A stretch of DNA of 64,000 nucleotides from Leuctra nigra (Eukaryota; Arthropoda; Insecta; Plecoptera; Leuctridae). Position numbers and translations under genes: made by a program. The first letter of the stretch is position 1; the number at the start of each line of letters is the position of its first letter. The notes beneath the pieces were generated by a model. The model was not told where the DNA came from and made no database searches. It worked only from the letters and a program-made list of their open reading frames with translations. The DNA is taken from the NCBI GenBank assembly GCA_934045905.1, contig OW203768.1, positions 20,598,770 through 20,662,769 on the forward strand, read 5' to 3'. This document shows, piece after piece, positions 36,481 through 46,012 of the stretch.

Positions 36481-36606
36481 ATTGAGGGGTGCGGATGGAG
36501 CGGGGAGCTTTATTGGAAGTTAACCCATTTATCATTGACTTGTCATTTATTAAGGTAGTTGTAAATCCATGTACATGTGTAAATAAAGATTTTATAAAAA
36601 AAAAAA
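36481..36606 (+). mobile_element. Probable 3' tail of a retroposed sequence
   Basis: GTACATGTGTAAATAAAGAT is followed by TTTTAT and a 12-A run. A polyadenylation signal just before a genomic A tail is typical of a 5'-truncated LINE or a retroposed transcript end. Confidence 0.5.
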
Positions 36607-36639
36607 GGTAGCACAACTGATATCTCATATCTTCCAAAT

Positions 36640-37135
36640 AAGCCTATTTTTAGCAGAGGTATCAATAATCACTATTTACACGATACTGTGCAATATGAAT
36701 AACTTCTCGTGTCTAGATTTTGAGATATTGTAGTAAATTCCTATTTTTAACATGTAGTCTTATGGGGGCCATTAAAATCATGACGATTTCCATGCTATTT
36801 TTGAGTTTTTAATTTTTCTGAGGTTCAACGTTTTTTCAAAAAACTGATTTCTAGATAGATAGTTGGACATTCTATTAGGAAAAAAATTGAAAACAATACC
36901 AACGTGTGCTATTTTAAAAGTTATCCACCAAAAACGAAATGATTTCCCTATACCTCCTGTGTTACAGTTTTGTTCATTCTCGGAAGGCAATAAATTGAAA
37001 CCTCGCTATACGACAGGGGTTGCAAGTTAAATGACATTTTATGATTCATTTATACTTAAATATAGTTGAAATGTAGGAAAACGTTTTCTGAATTTGTAAT
37101 TTCAATTTTTTATTTTTTTTGTATATGTATAATGA
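36640..37135 (+). repeat. Dispersed ~500-bp repeat, copy 2 (uninterrupted)
   Basis: Homologous to 24765-25310, but without the small palindrome found there. Confidence 0.6.
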
Positions 37136-37949
37136 AGGTACCCCCTTAAGTATTACATAATTGTTTTTCTTTCCTTCGAATTTGAAAGACGTTGTAAGTC
37201 TAAAAATCAGCCACCGCCCTAAAATGAGTATAGGTAAAAAATTAATAGAAATAAAGTATATCTTAGCCCTGTTAGATGGCGTTCCATTTATCGTAAAAAC
37301 ATTGTAACCACGTTATACGGGGTCTCACAAGTTGTACTTTGTTTCTGTTACTTAAAGGTTTTAGTTTATTGAGAAATCTCATGACTTGGGCTGACATAGC
37401 TCAGCTGGGCCGTATTAATCTCGGGGGACCACAATCATGATAGGCTGGTGGAGACTCGAACCACGACCTTCTGTCTCAATCCAGTGTAAAAGCGTGAGTA
37501 ATAAGTAGATTATTAAAGCCTTCATTACATGATCACCAATTATGTTCAGAGTTTGGTAAAATAGGTATTTAAAAAATTCGGCCTCAATCTTCTATTTAAA
37601 ATATTTGATGATCTGTGAAAAATGTGCGAAAAAAATGATTTAATATTTGCTTTCACAATACCTACCTCCAAAAGTTCATACTTTATTGAGCAATTAGTTA
37701 GTGGGACTGTGAATAGCTAGAAAATGTGCTCCTAGCTGAAAGTCAAGATTATCAGATATTTTTCATTTAAGGTGATACTAGCGCTCGGCCGTTTTAGAAA
37801 ATTGAGCGAGAAAAATTGTTATATAAGTGAGTGTAACTTTTACAGGATGTTCGCATGATCAGTCTGATTGTATATTGGTAGCACCTTTTAATTTTTGTTC
37901 ATTGCATCGTTAATTTCGCGCCGGTTATTCAACAAAAACGTGAAAAACG
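37136..37949. other. Gene-free spacer
   Basis: A degenerate tRNA-like fragment (CATAGCTCAGCTGGG) lies at about 37397. No gene is recognised. Confidence 0.4.
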
Positions 37950-38258
37950 ATGAAATTTGCGATACGATTGGAGACCAAACCCGTTAACCAATTGATCTCT
38001 AATTTTAATTATGATTAGATGAAAGACAAACTTAGGGTTATCACTTGTCACATCTTTGAAATTTAATTCTATACGGCGCCCAGGGAGACCAGAAAATAGC
38101 TAATTTTTCACCAAAAATCCACTAATTATTACTAATTAACGAAACAAAAAATAAAAAATGTACCAAGGGATAACCCTAAGTTTGTCTTTTATCTAATCAC
38201 GATAAAAATTTCAAATAATTTGGTCTACCAGTTACGTTTCCATTCGTATCGCAAAAAG
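37950..38258. mobile_element. Imperfect palindromic element
   Basis: TTGCGATACGATTGGAGACC and AGACAAACTTAGGGTTATC pair with their complements at 38162-38255. Confidence 0.65.
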
Positions 38259-38473
38259 TGTCTACAAAAGGCAGCAAAAACGCTCGCGCTTGCAGCACCT
38301 TAATATATCGAACAAAATCGTCTTGGAATGACAGAAACTACGAGTGATTGATAATTCATTTTCCAAAATGAGTTGGTCAGAAAGATCCTTGACAAAAAAT
38401 TTGAAGGGATACATCCTTCCTAGATATGGTAGGTATAAGAAAACAACTTTGATACAATAATAGTGGCATAGCA

Positions 38474-38479
38474 TTTATT
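38474..38479 (-). terminator. Polyadenylation signal for CFDP1
   Basis: AATAAA lies on the minus strand, about 276 bases after the CFDP1 stop; no nearer canonical signal was seen. Confidence 0.45.
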
Positions 38480-38754
38480 AAGAAAATACAAGCTAAGAGA
38501 TAAGTGAAACTGAAACATTGATTAACATGAAACAATTAAACTCGAGTTTGATACTGACTGATTGAGTACAATCTTGAAGTATTATTTGGAATTGCACAGA
38601 AAAAAAAGTAACTAATTAGTATCAGAAGATCCATTCAGCGACATTCTTGGCTACGAGAAGACTTGACAAAATGTAAGTGTTCAATGAAAGATTATCAATT
38701 GAGATGATGGCATAGTTACAAGTAATATCAGGTAATGAACGTGAAGAGATTGTT

Positions 38755-41700
38755 TTATCTATTGCTTCGTCGCGTGGTCCGCATGTCCTTCTCGATCTCA
38801 AACTGCCTCAGATCCGCTCGCTGCAAGAAGTCTTGTCGCTCCAGATACCCGTCCTTGCCTCGATTGTGCGTCTGCACCTCGTCCTCGATGCCTTCCACTC
38901 GCTTGAACCGATCCCAGTCCAGCTTGGACTTCTCCAGAGTCCCGATCTTCTCCTTCTTGCCGAGCTGCCCGAGCACTGCCGACAGCCCCTTGAGGCCGCC
39001 CGAGGCCCTTCCTCGGCCGGCCGGCGAGGGTCGGTCGACTTGCAGTCGCGCTTCGGCGGAGTCGGCGGCGACTTCCTTCGTCACTCGGACTTCCTCCCCC
39101 GCAAACTCAAATACTTTCGTTACGACTACTTTCTCAGCATGTGCTTTCACTTTGGGTAATTCTGGTTCTGTGATTATTTTCTCCTGTTTCTTCGGAATGT
39201 CGGATGATGTGGGCTTAGGTTTAGGACTGGATGTGTCACTCAAGAAATCTGAAATAAATTAAAATACATCGTTTTTATAAACACCTTATTAACACGCAAT
39301 CACTAAGGCATACATTTATAGAAAGTTACTATTGATTAAAGAATCATTTTTTCTTAATTTTAAATCCTTTTTTTTTATTTATGGACCTTTGGATGAACCA
39401 AGGTATGTGTAGTAGGTACCAAGATTGATTCAGAGTTTTCCTTTTCAATAGAGCAGGGCACTGGGTAGGTAACAGGATAATTTGATAATTTTTAAATTGA
39501 AAATTAGTTTTTTTATAACTCTGCTTGTGATTCCTATCGATTAAGTCAACAAAAAGGTGTTAAAGAGTAACACTTGTACCTTTTCTATGTAGGGTGATCA
39601 CTACATTTCTAAATATTTGTGTCTTTTCACATTTTCTTAAAATAAAAATAATCTCACTTGACCTGACAATGATTCATATTGCAGTCAAAACATCCCAAAA
39701 TTATATACGTATATTGAAATAAAATTCATAGTTTTTTTTTATGAAAATAATAATTATTGATTTTAATCACGCATACCCTTCACAGAGGTATAAATTGGAA
39801 ATAATCAACATGGATGAAGGAAATAATTGAGTAGACACGCTGTGATTGGTCATTATGTACTTTTTATTTATAATTACGTTTACATTTTGACAAACATTAG
39901 GATCTGATATTGTTTACTTAAAGGTAGACTTGGAGAATGTCAGAATAGATTTCTTTGTTTGCTTAGTGCAAGTAGACATTCTGAAATTTGGTCATAGATA
40001 GTTCTAGGTATAATTTTCTACAAGTGACAAAAAATGTTTATAATTACGAATCAATACGAATAAAATGACCTGATATCAGTACAAAACGAAACACATCTTT
40101 ACGCTAAGCTATAAATAACATATAATTTAACACGTTGACTTTCGTTTGACTTTGACTTACCAGGCTGAGACCAAGGGTTCCACCTGAGTTACCGAGTTTA
40201 CTTGGTAATTCCTTGGGCTTTTCGCCCGAAAGGTTTCTAGTGTTGAAAGCAAATTTAGTTTTACGGTCGACAACTAACCTGCCGCCGACTATTCTTTACA
40301 CCAATGACTACCTGGACCTAACCAAATGGTTGGATTAGATATTCATGAAAAATATTCAACATTTTTCCTATAGCAACACATTTTAAAAATCAATGTCATT
40401 CTTGTACGTAGTTGTTTGTCCCTACGACTTACAAATAAAAATATAATAGTTTAAGTTACCCAAATAAGTTCTGGGTGTCAGTTAGAAAATGCCCTGCAAT
40501 GAAATTGTGTATTTAATTTATGTGATACATCATACAGTTGACATAAGAAGCTTGAGATGCACACAAAAAGTTATCTCAGATAATGCAATGACTTCTAAGA
40601 AGCCTGGAGACAGCTGTTAATCTTCAAATCTCCCCTCATTCCAACATCAAATATAAAGTTGCAACACTGTACAATGAAGAGTTAAAAAAGACAGTGTTAA
40701 AAAAGGTAAATATAACATTTTACAGCCATCCCCAGGCATCTTACACACAATTAAAACAATGCAGGTCTACAAACTCAAGAAAAACCAATGGAAATACGTT
40801 CACATTTTTCACTCAAAGGGTTCAATTTTAGCCTTATTCGGATTGTCTGGATGGTATTTGAGCATAAGCCCCATGATCTTGTACTTGCAAACCGCAGCGG
40901 GCCACGGCTTCATCTGTCGAAGCTCCGCGGCGACAACTTTTCCAAAATGATCGTACAGGTCTGGTTTCTTGTCCACGGCCGCAACCAATCCCTGCATCAC
41001 CTCCAACGCTTTAAGTAGGACGCGGGAGTGAGATTCGCCCGATTCGGATTCATTTTCCTCGCTTGCGGCCAGGGAATTCCTCTGCCACTCGAGGATCCGA
41101 ACAACTTTGTCGTCTTCCAATGGAGGCAGGCCACTTGGTTCAGGCAGGATGGCTTTGGCACCTTAGAAAGAAAGAATTGTTATAAGCTGACTTATTTCAG
41201 TTAACCGTAGCATATTCGGCTAAATCTTTGAAGAAAGAAAGCAGGTTTATGGCTTTTTCCACTGGCCGCACTGGGGCTGCACTGAAATGACGTCACCATA
41301 CAAAACTCAATGCAAATTTCAAACAGAGTGTAGAACTAGTGCGGCCCAGTGCGGCCAACACCATTAGTTTCTCTCACTTTTATCTCCATTTTACTTGTCA
41401 TCTCACTATTTCAGGAATTGCCCTCAAGTGTGTGGCATTAAGACGGCTGGGTAGTGAGTTTGACCTTGAAGAGTTTTCTAATCGATTTTTATTAATATCT
41501 TTTATTTTACCAATACAATTTTTAATAAAATAAGGCTTTGTACGAGTCTTCAGAACAGTTAAATGAAAATAATTTCATAGCTTGGAATGGTTTTTTAGTT
41601 TTATTTTGTCAGACCTACAGACGTTTAGTACCTGAAAATTAGTAAAAATATGGCACTAAACGTCTGTAGGTCAAAATAAAACACCTATTCCAAACTATGA

Positions 41701-44485
41701 AATTATTTTCATTGAACAGATCTGAAGACTCGTGTACAAAGCCTTATTTTATAAACAATTACATAGGTAAACTATATTGAAAAAAAATGTAGAAAAACTC
41801 TTCAAGGTCACGCTCACTACCCAGACGTCTTAATTGGACAAATGAAATGTGCACAAACTTTGACATTTTTAATACTAGACCACTATGGTCCGTCTCATAC
41901 CTAGATACACTAATTGTTCTCACTTACATTGGACCTGACCCTATCGTAAAAACGTAAAAGTATCAAAACAAACCTCAGCTGTGGAATGCTTTCTGTATCA
42001 GCTCTGCCGCAGAGCCAATAGACCCTCAAATGTGTCTACATTTTCACCCACTCAAGGTCCATTTCTTTGGAACGAATTTTTACAACCCTTAGAGGGCTAA
42101 GAGTAACAAGGTTGTAAACGACATCGAACAAGGGACGGACAATAAATGGTTGAGGATACAATGAGAGCAAATGATTTTACGATACATAATAAACGAGAAC
42201 AATGAGTGTCTCTAGGTCTGAGACTGACCATAGTAAGAACCCCATGTGTACGATTATATTGGCCAGGCATACAATGAATGACTACTAATTGTGTCATAGG
42301 CACCGTGGTTATAGGTAAAAGAAAGAAATTTACCAATGTCCTCCAGCCGAATAAGTTCACTACAACTAGAAGGATTTCAGAGCTCTTGGTAATGCCTTTC
42401 GATTGAGCTCTGGTTGTACCCGGAATTCTACTCAAATTGGAGACATCTTATTCCTAGCGCCCAAAGAGCTGACAATGTCACCCTGACCTTTTCAGGGCCC
42501 CTATTCTAGAATTTTTAAATTCCCAATTCTGACGAAATTCGATTTCGTGCAATGTTAATCCTTATGGCCGTGACCGGATTCCATCAGAATGGAATTGAGA
42601 AAACGTTCTAGAATAGGGCCCCAGGACCAAACAGAAGCTCAATAGAAGAAGAAAGCATTGGGAGATTTAGAATGAATTAGTGAGCCCAGCCCAACAATGG
42701 ACCTGTGAAAGAAAGTAGGTATTGTTTGCGAAAGCGAGTGTTATCAGTCACTCTTTTGCCACTTTCTGTTCGCTTTTTGGGGGGAACCAACAAGACCAGA
42801 CATAAGCCAGGGCCACTATTCTAGAATTGTTAAATTCCCAATTCTGATGGAATTCGATTTCATGCTATGTTAATACTTATGGCCGTGACCGGATTCCATC
42901 AGAACGGAATTGGGAAAACGTTCTAGAATAGGGCCCCAGACCTAACTAGAACCAACCAGACATCATTTACCATTGAACTTCAGGGAATGACGTCACAATG
43001 CACGTAGACAGTTACCAATCCCTGTAAAGTGTGATGATCTAACTATTAATTAAGAATGTTACTTACCAGAGAATTGAGACCCCAACTCCTGGATGCATTC
43101 TTCAAAAACAATTTGGTTTTACGTTGTGATTTAGGGGTCAATTCACACCATCAGCTCTTGGTCAATAGCAACTTGGTTCTGTAGTGCAGAGTACTCGAAC
43201 GGCACCAAAGTGACTCTTCGCACGATCAGAACCAAGTTGCTCAGCCAAAAGATGATCGTGGGAATCAGCCTAAACTATTACCAATGTCTAAACACTGTCG
43301 TTATGTAGGTTGAAGTGGTTATTGCACAGCATTCTGTACACTCGTCGTTCGTTCCTCCTCCTGTGAGCTTCCTGCCGTCGCCACCGTCGCGCATTTGAAT
43401 CGCCAGGCGACGGTAGCGGCCCTTCCCACAACGGCAGATGAGGAGCTACAATTTTTACTCAGATAACAGGAGAAGGAGGAATGAACGACGAGTGTACAGA
43501 CGGCTGTGGGTTGTTGAAAGCTATGATAGTGTTGAAATATTTAATTTAATACATTTTATTTGCACAAACTACGATTATTAAATATTTGAGCCACAAAAAC
43601 GTACATAAATAATTAACATCCCCTATTATTTAACTGTTTTGTTTTGTACCAGGAGTTGATGTTGAACACGCTTTACCCAAATGGAAAATTCCTGAGATCC
43701 TTGTTTCGAAACCATTGTTTGAAAACATGTTTGAAAACTTTGAAAAAAAAGTTGAAGGCCAAGGCCTAGTAGGTACTAGTTGTAAACTTTTTAGAGTTTT
43801 TAACAATGAAAACGTGAACAGTTTCAAAACGTGAAGTCAAACCTAGATTTTGAAGTTGCACCTGTGGTTGCATCTCAACGGAATGAGCAGTAGAGCAAAC
43901 TAAATTATATTGGCTAACATTGTAAAAACTAAGAAACTGGGTTTCATGGGAAACTTCCAATGGATATCAGTAGACAGGAAGAGAGAGATGCAAAATCAAT
44001 ATAATCCGGCCCCGGCTTTACTGGATTTTTTACTTCGCACATAGCCTTCCTAGATCATTGTAAAGCCTGTTCAAACGCCTAGACCAAAAAGTAGAATCAT
44101 CATAATCTAATAGAGATATCAACAAATAACTACTTAAAGAATTTTAGATCTACCTAAGGTACCTACAATAATAAAATAAAATGATTCGCATTTACTCACC
44201 GGACCATAAGGAATCTGTTTTCTTCTTCTCCTCTTCTTCATTCAACTGCTTTTCTTCTGGTTTCTCTTCTTCTTTGTCTGCAACACTCGCCTTCAACTTC
44301 TTCTTCCCTGCCTTTTGTTTTCGCTTCCTCTTATTTCCGGAAATTTCTTCGTCACTTCCGCCGACAGCAGTGTCCTCTTCGGCATCGCCGTCCGATTCAA
44401 CCTCGGAGCCTGCATTCTCCCCGTCGGATGGAGCGTAATCCACATCACTTTCATCACTGTCGGAAGGCAGATCTTCTTTATCCAT
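38755..44485 (-). CDS. CFDP1: Craniofacial development protein 1 (BCNT/Yeti), two coding exons
   Basis: The coding exons are 44485-44200 and 39248-38755, joined in phase 1 (donor G|GTGAGT, acceptor TTATTTCAG|AT), giving 259 residues; human CFDP1 is about 299. The N-terminal half is acidic (it opens MDKEDLPSDSDESDVDY), followed by a lysine-rich stretch. The splice junction restores the family motif LWSDFLSD. The last ~80 residues form the BCNT-C domain: LSAVLGQLGKKEKIGTLEKS, then KLDWDRFK, GIEDEVQTHNRGKDGYLER, QDFLQRADLRQFE. In the family this domain links the protein to SRCAP/SWR1-type H2A.Z exchange and chromatin maintenance in the nucleus. The start sits in a strong context (AAAATGG) three bases after a 5'UTR acceptor. 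A possible AATAAA lies at 38479-38474. TMEM170A lies head to head upstream, now separated by a MULE insertion. Identity is firm; the exon join is inferred from phase and the conserved motif. Confidence 0.93.
40809..41161 (-). CDS. Possible alternative last exon of CFDP1 with a BESS-like tail
   Basis: The exon starts after a good acceptor (TTCTTTCTTTCTAAG|GT) inside the long CFDP1 intron. Its frame is open for 116 codons only in the phase that CFDP1 exon 44485-44200 supplies; an in-frame TAA lies immediately upstream, so it needs splicing to be translated. Joined there, it would replace the BCNT-C domain and give a 212-residue protein. Visible parts are an acidic segment (SEENESESGESHS) and a C-terminal piece FGKVVAAELRQMKPW, then KYKIMGLMLKY, which resembles the BESS-type tail of insect MADF/BESS proteins; no MADF domain is present. 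It could instead be the last exon of another gene, or a gene fragment captured in the intron. No AATAAA is obvious nearby. It is GC-richer than its surroundings and has no stop for 350 bases, so coding origin is likely. Confidence 0.5.
41266..41357. mobile_element. Tiny TIR element in the CFDP1 intron
   Basis: TGGCCGCACTGG at the left pairs with CCAGTGCGGCCA at the right. Confidence 0.6.
41442..41829. mobile_element. Palindromic MITE, GACGGCTG family, copy 2
   Basis: It is the most complete copy: GACGGCTGGGTAGTGAG to CTCACTACCCAGACGTC, flanked by TTAA on both sides (41438-41441 and 41830-41833), which suggests a piggyBac-type target. Confidence 0.85.
42494..42622. mobile_element. TTCTAGAATAGGGCC-type MITE, copy 2
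   Basis: The ends GGGCCCCTATTCTAGAA and TTCTAGAATAGGGCCCC are inverted repeats enclosing about 95 bp. Confidence 0.8.
42808..42937. mobile_element. TTCTAGAATAGGGCC-type MITE, copy 3
   Basis: Nearly the same as the copy 300 bases upstream, including GGATTCCATCAGAACGGAAT. Confidence 0.8.
43333..43500. mobile_element. TIR element in the CFDP1 intron
   Basis: TCTGTACACTCGTCGTTCGT pairs with ACGACGAGTGTACAGA at the other end. The element is 168 bp and GC-rich. Confidence 0.8.
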
Positions 44486-44714
44486 TTTCTAAAATGTCAA
44501 AATCATTAGTACACGTGATGAAGTTTGGCGCCTTTTTCTAGGGGAAAGTATAGTTATAAAGATATGGTTGGTATTACTGACACAAAATCTGGACAAAGTT
44601 GAGGCAACCACACCACACTTTACTGATTTTCACAAGTTGGGAATTACTACGTCTGTTGCTGGTGCGCATTATTGTTAAACCTACAATATTACATAATATT
44701 AAACTTGTACTTAC

Positions 44715-44829
44715 AGTATATATTTACAACTTCCGTGTTTTTCTTGAGAAATTCGAGGACGATCTTGCCGCTGTCTGCCAAATGGCAAATTCTCGTGCGC
44801 TTCTGTTTCCGGAAAATGTGCATAGAGGG
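44715..44829 (-). promoter_or_regulatory. CFDP1: CFDP1 5'UTR exon with a 36-codon upstream ORF
   Basis: A strong donor (ACT|GTAAGTAC) ends a likely 5'UTR exon at 44715; the matching acceptor (ACATTTTAG|AAAATGG) lies just before the CFDP1 start at 44485. An ATG at 44823-44821 opens 36 codons (it begins MHIFRKQKRTR) that run to the donor. Splicing then creates T|AA, a stop codon spanning the junction, one base before the CFDP1 ATG. An ETS-like TTTCCGGAAA lies within the exon. The exon's 5' limit is unknown; the MULE target duplication begins one base upstream of 44829, so the transcription start may have been displaced. Confidence 0.5.
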
Positions 44830-44838
44830 CGCTGCACA

Positions 44839-44883
44839 GGGAAAGACTATATTCACACAGCAGTATCCAAGGAGGCGTGGCTA
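44839..44883 (+). repeat. Left terminal inverted repeat of the MULE
   Basis: This is the 45-bp inward-reading terminus GGGAAAG...GGCGTGGCTA. It differs from the right end at one position (G here against C at the 25th base). The 9-bp target duplication CGCTGCACA abuts it at 44830-44838. Confidence 0.92.
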
Positions 44884-45109
44884 ACTAGAAATCAACCAAT
44901 CGAAGTTACCTTTGATCTGTGCGGGAAAGTTAAAAACATATTAATTTTTTTTATAAATTATGATTGGAAAACTAATTAAACTTTCTAAGACAATGTGTAC
45001 ACAACCATGACGTAAACCAGGGAATATTGAAAAAGTTCAATAATACGTAAATAACTTTTAATATTCAAGTTCAAATGGCACAAGGTCAATACAAATTGCC
45101 AATTAAATC

Positions 45110-45870
45110 TCCCAATTACAAAACTAGTACATAATAGCACCAATACAATTACTGTTTCTTTTATACACTTGAATAGCACAATACCATACATTTGTATCAA
45201 GAAGTGACGGTATAAATGTGTAGGAAGCAATGTACCGATACAACAATTAAATCACTAAATTATACAAAACTAGTAATAGCACCAATACAATTACTGTTTG
45301 TTTTATACACTTGAATAGCACAATACCATACATTTGTATCAAGAAGTGACGGTATAAATGTGTAGGAAGCAATGTACCGATACAACAATTAAATCACTAA
45401 ATTATACAAAACTAGTAATAGCACCAATTACTGTTTGTTTTATACACTTGAATAGCACAATACCATACATTTGTATCAAGAAGTGACGGTATAATTGTGT
45501 AGGAAGCAATGTACCGATACAACAATTAAATCACTAAATTATACAAAACTAGTAATAGCACCAATACAATTACTGTTTGTTTTATACACTTGAATAGCAC
45601 AATACCATACATTTGTATCAAGAAGTGACGGTATAAATGTGTAGGAAGCAATGTACCGATACAATAATAATCGACATACAAATAAATCACTAAATTATAC
45701 AAAACTAGTTATAACACCAATACGATTCCTGTTTGTTTTATACACTTAAATAGCACAATACCATACATTTGTATCAAGAAGTGACGGTATAAATGTGTAG
45801 GAAGCAATGTACCGATACAACAATTAAATCACTAAATTATACAAAACTAGTAATAGCACCAATACAATTA
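45110..45870. repeat. Tandem array of ~140-bp units inside the MULE
   Basis: Five near-identical units plus a partial sixth begin around 45117, 45262, 45403, 45540, 45696 and 45838, with spacing of 137-156 bp. Each carries TACAAAACTAGT, TTTTATACACTT and GTGACGGTATAAATGTGTAG. The array sits between the transposase stop and the left terminal repeat; subterminal repeats of this kind can bind transposase in other families, but no such role is shown here. Confidence 0.9.
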
Positions 45871-46012
45871 CCAATACCATAGACATTGTATAGCATACAA
45901 TGCCTATGCCAATACCAATACCAATACTGTTACCTTGGAGCATGGAACTGAAGAGTCAAAGTTGCCGTGATCAATCATTTTCGAGATTACAAGAATACGT
46001 AGAACATTAAAC

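Larger units (their letters stand above)
39249..44199 (-). other. Long CFDP1 intron with several MITEs
   Basis: The 4,951-base intron has donor GGTGAGTAAA and acceptor TTTATTTCAG. It holds the candidate alternative last exon and five small elements listed separately. Confidence 0.8.

Noticed and set aside
38735..39262. 175-codon plus-strand frame opposite the BCNT domain
   Set aside because: It is the antisense shadow of a conserved GC-rich coding exon.
42097..42435. 112-codon minus-strand frame in the CFDP1 intron
   Set aside because: No family motif, no supporting splice sites, and unremarkable base composition.
44599..44979. 126-codon plus-strand frame antisense to the CFDP1 5'UTR exon
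   Set aside because: It crosses the MULE boundary, so it cannot be an ancient gene; it is a chance frame.
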